Under the pieces are notes generated by a model. It had not been told where the DNA came from. It saw nothing but the letters and a program-made list of their open reading frames with translations, and did not search any database. The translations under genes were made by a program, and so were the position numbers. This document shows positions 21,112 through 29,531 of a stretch of DNA of 64,000 bases, piece after piece. The DNA is from Shewanella mesophila (GTDB lineage: Bacteria > Pseudomonadota > Gammaproteobacteria > Enterobacterales > Shewanellaceae): NCBI RefSeq assembly GCF_019457515.1, contig NZ_CP080421.1, positions 2,976,001 to 3,040,000 on the forward strand, given 5' to 3'. Within the stretch, counting starts at the first letter, position 1. Every line of letters begins with the position of its first letter.

Positions 21112-21573
21112 ATGACTAAGGAAACCCAACAGGTTGAAGCCATCAAAAATGGTTCAGTTATCGACCACATTCCCGCCAACGTAGGAATAAAAGTGCTTAA
21201 ACTGTTCAAAATGCATAAAACCAATCAAAGAGTGACGATAGGCCTTAATCTGCCATCTTCAGCCTTGGGCGCGAAAGATCTGATTAAGATTGAGAATGTG
21301 TTTATCAATGCCGATCAGGCTAACCAGCTGGCCTTATATGCCCCCAATGCAACGGTGAACCAAATTGAAAATTATGAAGTAGTTAAAAAGCTGACATTGT
21401 CGCTACCAGAGAGAATCAATACCATTTTTAAATGCCCTAATAGCAACTGCATTACTCATAATGAACCGGTCGACAGTAGCTTTAGAGTCATCGCCAAGAA
21501 AGAAGATATACAGCTAAAGTGCAAATACTGCGAAAAAGTGTTCTCACGTGAAATCGTCACCGAGCGAAAATAA
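21112..21573 (+). CDS. pyrI: Aspartate carbamoyltransferase, regulatory chain
   Basis: A 153-residue regulatory subunit that binds CTP/UTP or ATP and gives the holoenzyme its allosteric control. The N-terminal nucleotide-binding domain contains [19 protein letters not shown]. The C-terminal zinc domain has four cysteines in CPNSNC and CKYC, which hold the structural zinc contacting PyrB. The 16-bp spacing after pyrB and the GGAG Shine-Dalgarno indicate co-translation in balanced amounts. Confidence 0.98.
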   Translation: MTKETQQVEAIKNGSVIDHIPANVGIKVLKLFKMHKTNQRVTIGLNLPSSALGAKDLIKIENVFINADQANQLALYAPNATVNQIENYEVVKKLTLSLPERINTIFKCPNSNCITHNEPVDSSFRVIAKKEDIQLKCKYCEKVFSREIVTERK

Positions 21574-21596
21574 CCAAACTTAGGTTAACAATATCC

Positions 21597-21657
21597 GAGA
21601 TGAATTAACCACTTTGATGGTTAGTTCATCTCAAGCCCACTATTATTTTTATAATAG
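21597..21657 (+). terminator. Hairpins after pyrI
   Basis: A 15-bp stem with one mismatch (21597-21611 with 21618-21632) lies 24 bp after the pyrI stop. It is followed by a second perfect AT-rich stem, CTATTAT (21640-21646) with ATAATAG (21651-21657). Neither is followed by a clear T run on the plus strand, but the position between convergent pyrI and pgpA fits a bidirectional terminator. Confidence 0.55.
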
Positions 21658-21708
21658 CGGCATCAAGCAAACATACACAAATACTTGACCGTCATTCAAA
21701 GCTGCAAG

Positions 21709-22203
21709 CTAGCCGACGAGAAACACGAGCCCTTGCAAGCATAAAAATGAAAACACACCAGCGAGCACATCATCAATCATAATACCGAAGCCACCATGCA
21801 CCTTGGCATCGAGCCACTTGATTGGCCAAGGCTTAAGGATGTCGAAAAAGCGAAACAACAAAAAGCCCAATAATAGCCAAATCCAGCCAGCAGGAGCGGC
21901 GATAAGGGTTATCAGCATCCCGACGACTTCATCCCATACGATAGCGCCATGATCATGCACGCCCATGTCTTTCGAGGCTTTGTCACAAATATAAAAACCG
22001 GCCAACATAAACGCCAAAGTTATACCGAGATACCAAGGTAACGAGAGATTTGCCATAAGCAGATACACAGGAATTGCAGCCAAGCTACCATAAGTACCCG
22101 GTGCTTTAGCCAGTAATCCAGAGCCAAAACCTAAGGCTAAGAAGTGAATTGGATTACTTAGAGAGAGTCGACGTAATAGCGGATCGGTGGAACGAAAATT
22201 CAT
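21709..22203 (-). CDS. pgpA: Phosphatidylglycerophosphatase A
   Basis: A 164-residue inner-membrane phosphatase that removes phosphate from phosphatidylglycerophosphate to make phosphatidylglycerol. It has about four hydrophobic helices. The family signatures are GFGSGLLAKAPGTYGSLAA near the N-terminus, then DKASKDMGVHDHGAIVWDEVVGM and FFDILKPWPIKWLDAKVHGG with the acidic active-site residues. The start overlaps the thiL stop by 4 bp (ATGA), so it is the last gene of the riboflavin-nusB-thiL operon. Confidence 0.96.
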   Translation of the reverse strand: MNFRSTDPLLRRLSLSNPIHFLALGFGSGLLAKAPGTYGSLAAIPVYLLMANLSLPWYLGITLAFMLAGFYICDKASKDMGVHDHGAIVWDEVVGMLITLIAAPAGWIWLLLGFLLFRFFDILKPWPIKWLDAKVHGGFGIMIDDVLAGVFSFLCLQGLVFLVG

Positions 22204-23162
22204 GATGAAAAATGCTCAAAGCCAAAATTAGTCGGGTTATAAGGCTCACCATCTTTATTTAGGCGTAGCTTATTGCCTGTTGAGATCTGACCGATTCGAG
22301 CAAATGACACGCCTGCATGAGCCAGTGCGATCTCTAAGGCGCCGCGCTGAGACTCTGGCACCGTAAACAACAGCTCATAATCTTCACCGCCGGTTAAGGC
22401 ATAACCTAAAGCCGTATCGGTATCAACTGAGGTGCGCATCGCATCTGATAATGGCAATGCCGTTACATCGACAATGGCGCCCACTTCAGAGCGCTTGAGA
22501 ACATGGCCGAGATCGGACACTAAACCATCGGAGAGATCGATTGCACTCGAGGCTAAACTGCGCAGAGCCTGCCCCGCTAAGACCCGAGGTGTCGGATAAT
22601 AATGACGTTGAATAAAATAGGTCGCTGCATCATCGGCAACCGTTTGCTTGCTGCGTAAAACATCTAAACCTAATGCCGAATCACCTAAGGTGCCAGTGAC
22701 ATAGATCCAATCGCCATTTTTTGCGCCGCAGCGAGTTAACGCTTTACCCTTAGGAACTTGACCATTGATAGTGATAGTGATCGATTTGGGGCCACGAGTG
22801 GTATCGCCGCCCACTAGCGCAACGCCATAATATTCCGCTGTTTCACTTAGACTCGCACTAAACTCATCTAACCAGGTTTCATCGATTTCGGGCAAGGTGA
22901 TCGCTAGCGTCATCCATGCTGGCTCAGCTCCCATCGACGCCAAATCCGATAAATTCACAGCGATAGCTTTGTAACCTAGGGCTTTGGCTGGCATATCAGG
23001 GAAGAAATGAACATTTTCGACTAACGTATCACAGGTGATAGCAATCGATTTATTTTCAGCGGGATTAACGAGGGCGCAATCATCGCCGACACTTAACTCC
23101 ACATCACGGCGAGGTTGGCCGCGCCCGGCAAAAAAACGATCTATTACTTTAAACTCTTTCAC
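22200..23162 (-). CDS. thiL: Thiamine-monophosphate kinase
   Basis: Phosphorylates thiamine monophosphate to the cofactor thiamine pyrophosphate. It has 320 residues of the PurM/SelD-like ATP-binding fold: KEFKVIDRFFAGRG at the start, VGDDCALVNP, the metal-binding ITCDTLVENVHFF, NLSDLASMGAEPAW and VGGDTTRGP, with YALTGGEDYELLFTVP in the C-terminal half. It lies about 105 bp after nusB, with a terminator-like hairpin in the gap, and overlaps pgpA. Confidence 0.97.
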   Translation of the reverse strand: MKEFKVIDRFFAGRGQPRRDVELSVGDDCALVNPAENKSIAITCDTLVENVHFFPDMPAKALGYKAIAVNLSDLASMGAEPAWMTLAITLPEIDETWLDEFSASLSETAEYYGVALVGGDTTRGPKSITITINGQVPKGKALTRCGAKNGDWIYVTGTLGDSALGLDVLRSKQTVADDAATYFIQRHYYPTPRVLAGQALRSLASSAIDLSDGLVSDLGHVLKRSEVGAIVDVTALPLSDAMRTSVDTDTALGYALTGGEDYELLFTVPESQRGALEIALAHAGVSFARIGQISTGNKLRLNKDGEPYNPTNFGFEHFSS

Positions 23163-23233
23163 AGTTTGACAACCATTATAAAGTTAATGCCCGATCCTAC
23201 ATCCTGTAGAACAACATCTGGCGAATGATGGTA

Positions 23234-23261
23234 TAAAAAACGGCATCCTAGGACACCGTTT
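23234..23261 (-). terminator. Intrinsic terminator after nusB
   Basis: AAACGG and CCGTTT arms (23238-23243, 23256-23261) enclose CCTAGG. On the minus strand the stem is followed by TTTTTT. It lies just after the nusB stop and before thiL, so thiL and pgpA may depend on read-through or a separate start. Confidence 0.75.
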
Positions 23262-23267
23262 CGACTA

Positions 23268-23672
23268 TCACTTACGAGCAACTATCTTATCGAGAATACC
23301 GTTAACGAACTTATGTCCATCTTCGGCACCAAAAGCCTTAGCAAGCTCGATTGCTTCGTTAATCGCTACCTTAAAAGGGACATCCTTACGGAAGGTTAAC
23401 TCATACGTCGCTAGACGCAGTACAGCCTTTTCGATAGGTGAAACCTCATCGAACGGACGCTCAATATGAGGAATTATTAACTCATCTAACTGTGCACACT
23501 TGGTGGCGGTTCCCGATAGTAGCTCACGGAAGTAGCTAACATCGACACCATCAATTTTCTGCTCGGTTAAAAATTCATGCTCCACATCGGCAACATTGTT
23601 TCCGCTTAGCTGCCATGAATAGATAGCTTGTACCGCTAATCGGCGGGCTTTACGGCGCTCTGAAGGTTTCAT
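23268..23672 (-). CDS. nusB: Transcription antitermination factor NusB
   Basis: A 134-residue all-helical protein that binds boxA RNA with NusE (S10) and promotes antitermination of rRNA operons. The arginine-rich start ([21 protein letters not shown]) and the later segment [28 protein letters not shown] (here beginning [11 protein letters not shown]) are diagnostic. It starts 8 bp after the ribH stop, the conserved ribH-nusB linkage. Confidence 0.98.
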   Translation of the reverse strand: MKPSERRKARRLAVQAIYSWQLSGNNVADVEHEFLTEQKIDGVDVSYFRELLSGTATKCAQLDELIIPHIERPFDEVSPIEKAVLRLATYELTFRKDVPFKVAINEAIELAKAFGAEDGHKFVNGILDKIVARK

Positions 23673-23680
23673 TCTTGTTC

Positions 23681-24163
23681 CTAATCTTTCAACTGCTGTT
23701 CTAGTTCTTGCAGAACGTTGACCATTTCTAGTAGGCCAAGTGCAGCTTCGCCACCCTTGTTACCAGCTTTAGTACCTGAGCGCTCAATCGCTTGCTCGAT
23801 AGTATCTGTGGTCAACACGCCGAATGAAACAGGAAGATCGAACTCAAGCGCTACCTGAGCTAAACCTTTGTTACATTCGCCTGCAACAAAATCAAAATGT
23901 GGCGTACCACCACGGATCACTGCGCCTAGGGCGATGATACCGTCAAATTTGCCGCTTGCCGCTACGCGACGAGCCGCGAGAGGAAGTTCTACTGCACCTG
24001 GTACACGTACAATTGTGATATTGTCGTCTTCAACTTGACCAAAGCGCTTTAGTGTATCAACCGCACCATCAAGCAGACTCTCTACTACAAAGCTGTTGAA
24101 ACGTGAGATCACGATAGCAACTTTGGCATTTTTCGATTCGATATTACCTTGAACTACGTTCAT
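23681..24163 (-). CDS. ribH: 6,7-dimethyl-8-ribityllumazine synthase
   Basis: Condenses 5-amino-6-ribitylamino-uracil with 3,4-dihydroxybutanone 4-phosphate to give lumazine, the penultimate riboflavin step. It has 160 residues with the family segments [41 protein letters not shown] (active-site His) and [17 protein letters not shown]. The proteins assemble as pentamers or icosahedral capsids. The gene is called ribE or ribH depending on the naming scheme. It lies between the RibBA-like gene and nusB. Confidence 0.98.
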   Translation of the reverse strand: MNVVQGNIESKNAKVAIVISRFNSFVVESLLDGAVDTLKRFGQVEDDNITIVRVPGAVELPLAARRVAASGKFDGIIALGAVIRGGTPHFDFVAGECNKGLAQVALEFDLPVSFGVLTTDTIEQAIERSGTKAGNKGGEAALGLLEMVNVLQELEQQLKD

Positions 24164-24262
24164 TTATCTTACCTAAATTAGCTTAAACAAACCCGGCACG
24201 GGAAAAAAGAGGCCGTATAATACCACAGCCACTTGCGTTGATCCCCATGCAATTTATATCAA

Positions 24263-24280
24263 ATGAGTGAAATCACTCAT
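24263..24280. repeat. Perfect hairpin between ribBA-like gene and ribH
   Basis: ATGAGTGA (24263-24270) and TCACTCAT (24273-24280) are perfectly inverted around AA. It lies 8 bp past the RibBA-like stop and about 100 bp before ribH. There is no T run, so it could be a processing or stability hairpin or a protein-binding palindrome. Confidence 0.5.
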
Positions 24281-24287
24281 ATAAGTA

Positions 24288-25391
24288 TTATTCTGAAATA
24301 TATTCAGTCACTTCTAAACCAAAGCCTGACAGTGAATGATAACGCTTAGGTGAGCTCAGTAGGCGCATAGTGGTCACCCCAACATCAGACAAGATTTGCG
24401 AACCGATACCCACTTGACGTGAAGTGCCTTGCCACGGCTTCGCAGCCACAGCTTCGCCATTATCTTCAGCTTCAAATGCCTTAACCTTAGCGAGGATCTC
24501 ACTTCTATGCTCTTGGTGGCCCAATAGCACGAGCACCCCGCCTTCTTCGGCGATACGAGCCATCGCTTTCTCTAATGGCCAGCTGCGCTTTTCGTCACGT
24601 TCACAATAAAGCAGATCGTTAAAGGTGTTTTGCAGATGAACCCGTACCAAGCTATTGGGTTTAACTTCACCTTTTATCAAGGCATAGTTAATTTGATTAT
24701 CGATAGTGTCACGATAGGTGATCATCTCAAATTCACCAAAGCGCGTTGGCAGTTTACATTTTGCTTCGCGAATGACGGTTGTCTCTTTGGTGTTTCTGTA
24801 TTCGATTAAGTCAGCAATAGTCCCTATTTTTAGACCATGCTTCTGCGCAAAAACCTCAAGATCGGGACGACGCGCCATGGTGCCATCTTCATTGAGTATC
24901 TCAACGATAACCGCTGAAGGCTCAAGACCTGCAAGACGTGCGATATCACAACCCGCTTCGGTGTGACCTGCGCGGATAAGTACCCCGCCTTCTTGCGCCA
25001 TCAGCGGGAAAATATGTCCAGGTTGCACAATATCAGCTGGCGTAGCCTCTTTGGCTACAGCAGCGAGTACCGTTACCGCGCGATCATGAGCCGAAATACC
25101 AGTCGTCACCCCTTCAGCCGCTTCAATCGATACAGTAAAGTTGGTTGAGAATTGAGCGTTATTATTGGTTACCATCAATGGTAAATTAAGCTGCTGACAA
25201 CGTGCTTTAGTCAAGGTTTGACAGATAAGACCACGGCCATAGGTCGCCATAAAGTTAATCGCTTCAGGGGTCACCAAGTTGGCGGCCATGATGAGATCGC
25301 CTTCGTTCTCTCTATCTTCGTCATCCATGAGGATAACCATTTTACCAAGACGAATATCTTCGATAATCGCTTCTATGCTGTGTAGTGCCAT
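24288..25391 (-). CDS. ribBA: 3,4-dihydroxy-2-butanone 4-phosphate synthase fused to a decayed GTP cyclohydrolase II domain (RibBX type)
   Basis: A 367-residue fusion. Residues 1-200 are an intact DHBP synthase (RibB) with the acidic loop [19 protein letters not shown] and the [13 protein letters not shown] segment. Residues about 208-367 align with GTP cyclohydrolase II, but the zinc motif C-x10-C-x-C is absent: the segment after [10 protein letters not shown] has only one cysteine ([10 protein letters not shown]). The family RQEGRGIGL motif is also replaced (HQEHRSEI). So only the RibB activity is expected, and a separate ribA should exist elsewhere. This variant is known in proteobacteria, including Shewanella, as RibBX. 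Confidence 0.93.
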   Translation of the reverse strand: MALHSIEAIIEDIRLGKMVILMDDEDRENEGDLIMAANLVTPEAINFMATYGRGLICQTLTKARCQQLNLPLMVTNNNAQFSTNFTVSIEAAEGVTTGISAHDRAVTVLAAVAKEATPADIVQPGHIFPLMAQEGGVLIRAGHTEAGCDIARLAGLEPSAVIVEILNEDGTMARRPDLEVFAQKHGLKIGTIADLIEYRNTKETTVIREAKCKLPTRFGEFEMITYRDTIDNQINYALIKGEVKPNSLVRVHLQNTFNDLLYCERDEKRSWPLEKAMARIAEEGGVLVLLGHQEHRSEILAKVKAFEAEDNGEAVAAKPWQGTSRQVGIGSQILSDVGVTTMRLLSSPKRYHSLSGFGLEVTEYISE

Positions 25392-25457
25392 TGTAAGACC
25401 TTGAAATATTTTTATAGTATGGGTATTTAATCTGCAATTAAACGCTATTGCCAGTTT

Positions 25458-26129
25458 CTATCTTAAAAATCCTGAGCGAGCTAACAGATCCATCGTGACT
25501 TCTGGGGCTTTGTTAACAGTTTCACCTGCTTCTTGACCCGAATACATCATTAAACGCTCTAAATGCCTTGCTATAAGGTCGACTTCGATATTAACGCTGT
25601 CACCCGCTTTAAGATGGATAAGTGTTGTTTCGCTGGCTGTATGGGGGACTATGGTGAGACGAAAGTGTTCACCTTGTACCTCATTGACAGTCAAGCTAAC
25701 ACCGTCGATAGTAATCGAGCCTTTGTGGGCAATGTAGCACGCTAAACCTTTAGGTGCAGTCAACCAAAACTCGATTGCTTTGCCGCGATACAAACGCTCA
25801 TCTACGCTCGCGACGCCATCGACATGGCCACTCACCATATGACCACCTAAACGAGTGGTCGGCGTAACCGCTTTTTCTAAGTTGACCGCCTGCCCCACTT
25901 GATAACGAGAAAATCCAGTTAAGGAGACTGTCTCAGCCGAAATATCGGCAACATAGCCATCACTAAGGCACTCAACAACGGTCAAGCACACGCCATTTGT
26001 CGCTATGCTGTCGCCAAGTTTAACGTCACTTAAATCCAGCTTACCACTGGCAACCGTAAGGCGAATATCTTCACCGCGGCGCTCAATTTTTCTTAGACTT
26101 CCTACAGACTCGATGATCCCAGTAAACAT
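25458..26129 (-). CDS. Riboflavin synthase, alpha chain
   Basis: Dismutates two lumazines into riboflavin and 5-amino-6-ribitylamino-uracil. It has 223 residues of two tandem lumazine-binding barrels. The conserved MFTGIIESVGSL start, the repeated family motifs GVCLTVVE (first half) and GVSLTVNEV (second half), and GHMVSGHVDGVA are all present. It is called ribE or ribC depending on the scheme, so no symbol is given. It lies 54 bp after ribD and 66 bp before the RibBA-like gene. Confidence 0.97.
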   Translation of the reverse strand: MFTGIIESVGSLRKIERRGEDIRLTVASGKLDLSDVKLGDSIATNGVCLTVVECLSDGYVADISAETVSLTGFSRYQVGQAVNLEKAVTPTTRLGGHMVSGHVDGVASVDERLYRGKAIEFWLTAPKGLACYIAHKGSITIDGVSLTVNEVQGEHFRLTIVPHTASETTLIHLKAGDSVNIEVDLIARHLERLMMYSGQEAGETVNKAPEVTMDLLARSGFLR

Positions 26130-26183
26130 CTCTACCTACTTATTCCTGTGCGCTTGGACCAAACAGATGAACCCCTAGGTTGC

Positions 26184-27329
26184 TTATCTGCTTGGTGCTA
26201 AATTAAATATAAAACGCGTATCGACGCCGACTTTACGTTGATCTTTTACCGCAAGCGTGGGCAATTGTGCCATCTCAGTATAGTCGGGCAAATTGATCAA
26301 ATTGCGTCCGTGGCTACCTAGAATCTTCGGCGCTTGATAAAGCACTAACTCATCGGCCAATTGGGCTGTCATAAAGGCACCGGCGAGCGTCGCTCCCGCT
26401 TCGACCATCACCGCATTGTACTCTTTACCTAAATGCCCTTTCCCAAGGAGATTGAGTAACTCTCTTAGTGGCACTCTGCCATCGACAGCATCGAGTTGCA
26501 GGTGACTAACATGTGACGGCCAAGCAGCCTGCGCCTGTGCGCTATAGGGCTCGCATGACACCAGCAATATGGGCGACTCAATCGCAAAAATCTTGGCATC
26601 TGAGTTTAATCGGGCTCGGCTATCGAGCACGATTCTTAATGGCTGTTTCATCAGCTCTGGCGCTAATGTCTTAGCAACAAAGCCCAGCTCTTGATAACGA
26701 ACATTCATGCTAGGATCATCAGCAAGTACAGTGTCGATTCCGGTGATCACCGCGCAGTGACGAGCGCGCATTCGCTGCACATCTCGTCGGGCCTGGGCGC
26801 CAGTTATCCACTTTGAGACCCCGTTTGACAGCGCCGTCTTACCATCGAGGCTTGCCGCTAGCTTAATGCTCACCCAAGGAAGGCCCGTGGCCATCCGCTT
26901 CATAAACCCAAGATTAAGCTGCGCCGCCTCCTCTTTAAGCAGATCGACATCGACTTGAATTCCAGCCCCTTGCAACATCTTGATCCCGCGACCCGACACT
27001 TGCGGATTGGGATCGGTAACAGCGACAACAACGCGAGCGACCTTAGCCTTAATCAAGGCTTCTGCACATGGCGGCGTTCGGCCATAATGACTGCAAGGTT
27101 CAAGGGTCACATAGGCCGTAGCCCCTTGAGCTAACTCGCCAGCCATTTTAAGTGCATGCACTTCGGCATGGGGGCCACCAGCAGCAATATGATAGCCTTC
27201 GCCGATCACCTTGTCAGCGAGGGTGATCACGCAGCCAACACTTGGATTAGGGCGAGTGGTGTAAAGTCCTTTACGTGCAAGCTTGATGGCTTTTGCCATC
27301 ATTTCAATATCAAATTTTGACCAAGGCAT
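26184..27329 (-). CDS. ribD: Bifunctional riboflavin deaminase/reductase RibD
   Basis: Carries out the deamination and side-chain reduction of the pyrimidine intermediates of riboflavin synthesis. It has 381 residues. The N-terminal deaminase has the zinc ligands GPHAEVHAL and EPCSHYGRTPPC. The C-terminal reductase starts about residue 150 (LPWVSIKLAASLDGKTAL) and ends with the GGATLAGAF-like segment MVEAGATLAGAFM. It is the first rib gene after nrdR, about 70 bp downstream. I see no FMN riboswitch (RFN) in that gap. Confidence 0.97.
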   Translation of the reverse strand: MPWSKFDIEMMAKAIKLARKGLYTTRPNPSVGCVITLADKVIGEGYHIAAGGPHAEVHALKMAGELAQGATAYVTLEPCSHYGRTPPCAEALIKAKVARVVVAVTDPNPQVSGRGIKMLQGAGIQVDVDLLKEEAAQLNLGFMKRMATGLPWVSIKLAASLDGKTALSNGVSKWITGAQARRDVQRMRARHCAVITGIDTVLADDPSMNVRYQELGFVAKTLAPELMKQPLRIVLDSRARLNSDAKIFAIESPILLVSCEPYSAQAQAAWPSHVSHLQLDAVDGRVPLRELLNLLGKGHLGKEYNAVMVEAGATLAGAFMTAQLADELVLYQAPKILGSHGRNLINLPDYTEMAQLPTLAVKDQRKVGVDTRFIFNLAPSR

Positions 27330-27361
27330 TAGCCATTATCCACGCAATAAATTAGAAAGGG

Positions 27362-27401
27362 TCTATTTAGTCGAGCTTGTTTATTCTATTTAGTCGAGCT
27401 T
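27362..27401. repeat. 17-bp direct repeat at the nrdR 3' end
   Basis: TCTATTTAGTCGAGCTT occurs at 27362-27378 and again at 27385-27401 with a 23-bp period. The second copy runs into the nrdR stop codon. It looks like a small local duplication. Confidence 0.85.
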
Positions 27402-27864
27402 AGGTATTCGATTTAGCGTTTTGTAATTTTGCAATCGCATCACCAAACTCAGAGACATCCTCAAAGGCACGATAGACAGATGCAAAGCGAATATAAGCGA
27501 CCTTATCGAGATGAACTAAGTGATCCATCATCAGGTTGCCTATCATCTCAGAGGTCACTTCTCGCTCACCAGTCGCACGCAGTGTCGATTTGATTTTAGT
27601 TAGCGCTTGTTCAATCTGATCCATAGAGACTGGACGCTTCTCTACGGCACGTAACATGCCACCGCGAAGCTTCTCCTCATCAAACGGCTGACGACTACCG
27701 TCTTGCTTAACGACCCTAGGCATAACCAGTTCTGCGCCTTCAAACGTAGTAAATCTCTCATGACACTCTAAGCATTCACGGCGACGACGCACCTGATGAC
27801 CATCGGCAACTAAGCGAGAATCGATCACTTTGGTATCGGTTGCGCTACAAAATGGGCAATACAT
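27400..27864 (-). CDS. nrdR: Transcriptional repressor NrdR
   Basis: A 154-residue repressor of ribonucleotide reductase genes. The N-terminal zinc ribbon has CPFC and CLEC pairs ([32 protein letters not shown]). The ATP-cone domain follows ([20 protein letters not shown]), which senses ATP/dATP. The glyA-nrdR-ribD order is widely conserved in gammaproteobacteria. A strong terminator separates it from glyA upstream. Confidence 0.98.
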   Translation of the reverse strand: MYCPFCSATDTKVIDSRLVADGHQVRRRRECLECHERFTTFEGAELVMPRVVKQDGSRQPFDEEKLRGGMLRAVEKRPVSMDQIEQALTKIKSTLRATGEREVTSEMIGNLMMDHLVHLDKVAYIRFASVYRAFEDVSEFGDAIAKLQNAKSNT

Positions 27865-27926
27865 TGAGCCTCCGGCAGAAAGTCGTTAAGTCATCATCTA
27901 ACGTCACAATATGCTGCAACCCTAGA

Positions 27927-27969
27927 AACAAAAATGGCCGCTACTAATATTAACATCAGTAGCGGCCAT
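27927..27969 (-). terminator. Intrinsic terminator after glyA
   Basis: Twelve-bp perfect stem ATGGCCGCTACT (27934-27945) with AGTAGCGGCCAT (27958-27969). On the minus strand it is followed by TTTTGTTT. It lies 28 bp after the glyA stop. Confidence 0.9.
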
Positions 27970-27997
27970 CGAAGTTTACCTGATTTAAGGCGTAAGG

Positions 27998-29254
27998 TTA
28001 ACCGTAAACAGGGAACTTAGCACACAATTCAAGCACCTGATTCTTCACACGCTCAATTGTACCTTGGTTAGTAATGTCATCGAGCACATCACACATCCAG
28101 TGGGTTAGCTCAATCGCTTGCTCTTCTTTAAAGCCGCGACGAGTGATTGCGGGTGAACCAATACGCAGACCAGAAGTGACAAATGGTGAACGAGGATCAT
28201 TAGGCACAGAGTTCTTGTTTACTGTGATATTGGCGTGGCCAAGTGCCGCATCGGCATCTTTACCCGTAATATCTTTAGAAATTAAATCGAGCAGGAACAG
28301 ATGGTTATCGGTACCGCCAGACACAACATCATAACCGCGTTCGATAAAGGTTTTCGCCATCGCTTTAGCGTTAACAACCACTTGCTCTTGATAAGCCGTA
28401 AACTCTGGCTCTAGCGCTTCTTTGAAGGCTACCGCTTTAGCAGCGATAACGTGCATCAATGGGCCGCCTTGTCCACCAGGGAATACCGCAGAGTTTAGCT
28501 TCTTGTAGATATCTTCATCATCACATGCAGATAAGATCAAGCCACCACGAGGACCCGCAAGCGTCTTATGAGTTGTGGTAGTAACAACATGTGCATGTGG
28601 CAATGGATTCGGGTAGATACCCGCAGCAACAAGACCTGCAACGTGAGCCATATCCACAAACAGATAAGCACCTACTTTGTCAGCGATCTCACGGAATTTG
28701 CCCCAATCGATGATGCCAGAATAGGCACTGAAACCTGCGATGATCATCTTAGGCTTATGCTCAACAGCAAGACGCTCAACTTCGGCGTAATCAATCTTGC
28801 CAATCGTTTCATCGATACCGTACTGAACCGCATTATAAAGCTTGCCAGAGAAACTCACATGCGAACCGTGAGTTAGGTGACCACCGTGCGCAAGGCTCAT
28901 ACCCAATACGGTATCGCCGCCTTGAAGTAGTGCCATAAACACAGCTGAGTTCGCTTGTGAACCAGAGTGAGGCTGAACGTTGGCATAAGTTGCACCGAAA
29001 AGCTCTTTAGCACGAGAGATAGCTAACTCTTCAGCAATATCGACATACTCACAACCACCGTAATAACGTTTGCCAGGATAGCCTTCAGCATACTTATTAG
29101 TAAGCTGTGAACCTTGAGCTTCTAGCACTCGAGGGCTGGTGTAGTTTTCTGAAGCGATAAGTTCGATGTGCTCCTCTTGACGACGAGTTTCATCCTGGAT
29201 CGCTTGAAACAGTTGTGGATCAAAGTCAGCGATATTCATCTCTTTTTTCAGCAT
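27998..29254 (-). CDS. glyA: Serine hydroxymethyltransferase
   Basis: PLP enzyme interconverting serine and glycine while loading tetrahydrofolate with a one-carbon unit. It has 418 residues beginning [19 protein letters not shown]. Diagnostic segments are [40 protein letters not shown], the PLP-lysine motif [16 protein letters not shown] (Lys about 229) and [12 protein letters not shown]. It is monocistronic by its surroundings: the upstream region (29255-29530) is untranscribed or divergent, and a strong terminator follows. Confidence 0.98.
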   Translation of the reverse strand: MLKKEMNIADFDPQLFQAIQDETRRQEEHIELIASENYTSPRVLEAQGSQLTNKYAEGYPGKRYYGGCEYVDIAEELAISRAKELFGATYANVQPHSGSQANSAVFMALLQGGDTVLGMSLAHGGHLTHGSHVSFSGKLYNAVQYGIDETIGKIDYAEVERLAVEHKPKMIIAGFSAYSGIIDWGKFREIADKVGAYLFVDMAHVAGLVAAGIYPNPLPHAHVVTTTTHKTLAGPRGGLILSACDDEDIYKKLNSAVFPGGQGGPLMHVIAAKAVAFKEALEPEFTAYQEQVVVNAKAMAKTFIERGYDVVSGGTDNHLFLLDLISKDITGKDADAALGHANITVNKNSVPNDPRSPFVTSGLRIGSPAITRRGFKEEQAIELTHWMCDVLDDITNQGTIERVKNQVLELCAKFPVYG

Positions 29255-29443
29255 TGGTCACTCCAGCTGTAAAGTCTTATAAGTAGGGTTGCGCGGTATT
29301 CTACAGTGCAATTGATCACAATCCCAGCGTTTGTAACATGAAATTACTTGCGGTTATGAGTGAGAAATGCTCAGCCAAGCAGCGCCATTTGGCAAACGGG
29401 TTAATTGAAGGGTTGTTTTCGCACGACTATTATTTTTCAAGCC

Positions 29444-29505
29444 GTAAAAGTAATGTTTTACAGCCGCTTGGTAAAAAACACTGTTTCGTATTTTTAACAA
29501 AGCGG
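29444..29505 (-). terminator. Hairpin region after the DUF3943 gene
   Basis: An 18-nt arm at 29464-29481 (CCGCTTGGTAAAAAACAC) is complementary, with three mismatches, to 29488-29505. A smaller GTAAAA/TTTTAC pair lies at 29444-29461. It is 27 bp past the DUF3943-type stop on the minus strand and probably ends that transcript. Apart from this the 29255-29531 gap holds only the glyA upstream region. Confidence 0.55.
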
Positions 29506-29531
29506 TTGTCATTTTTACGAATAAATCCCGT

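Noticed and set aside
27330..27399. FMN riboswitch before ribD
   Set aside because: The gap is too short and contains none of the conserved RFN segments; only the direct repeat is there.
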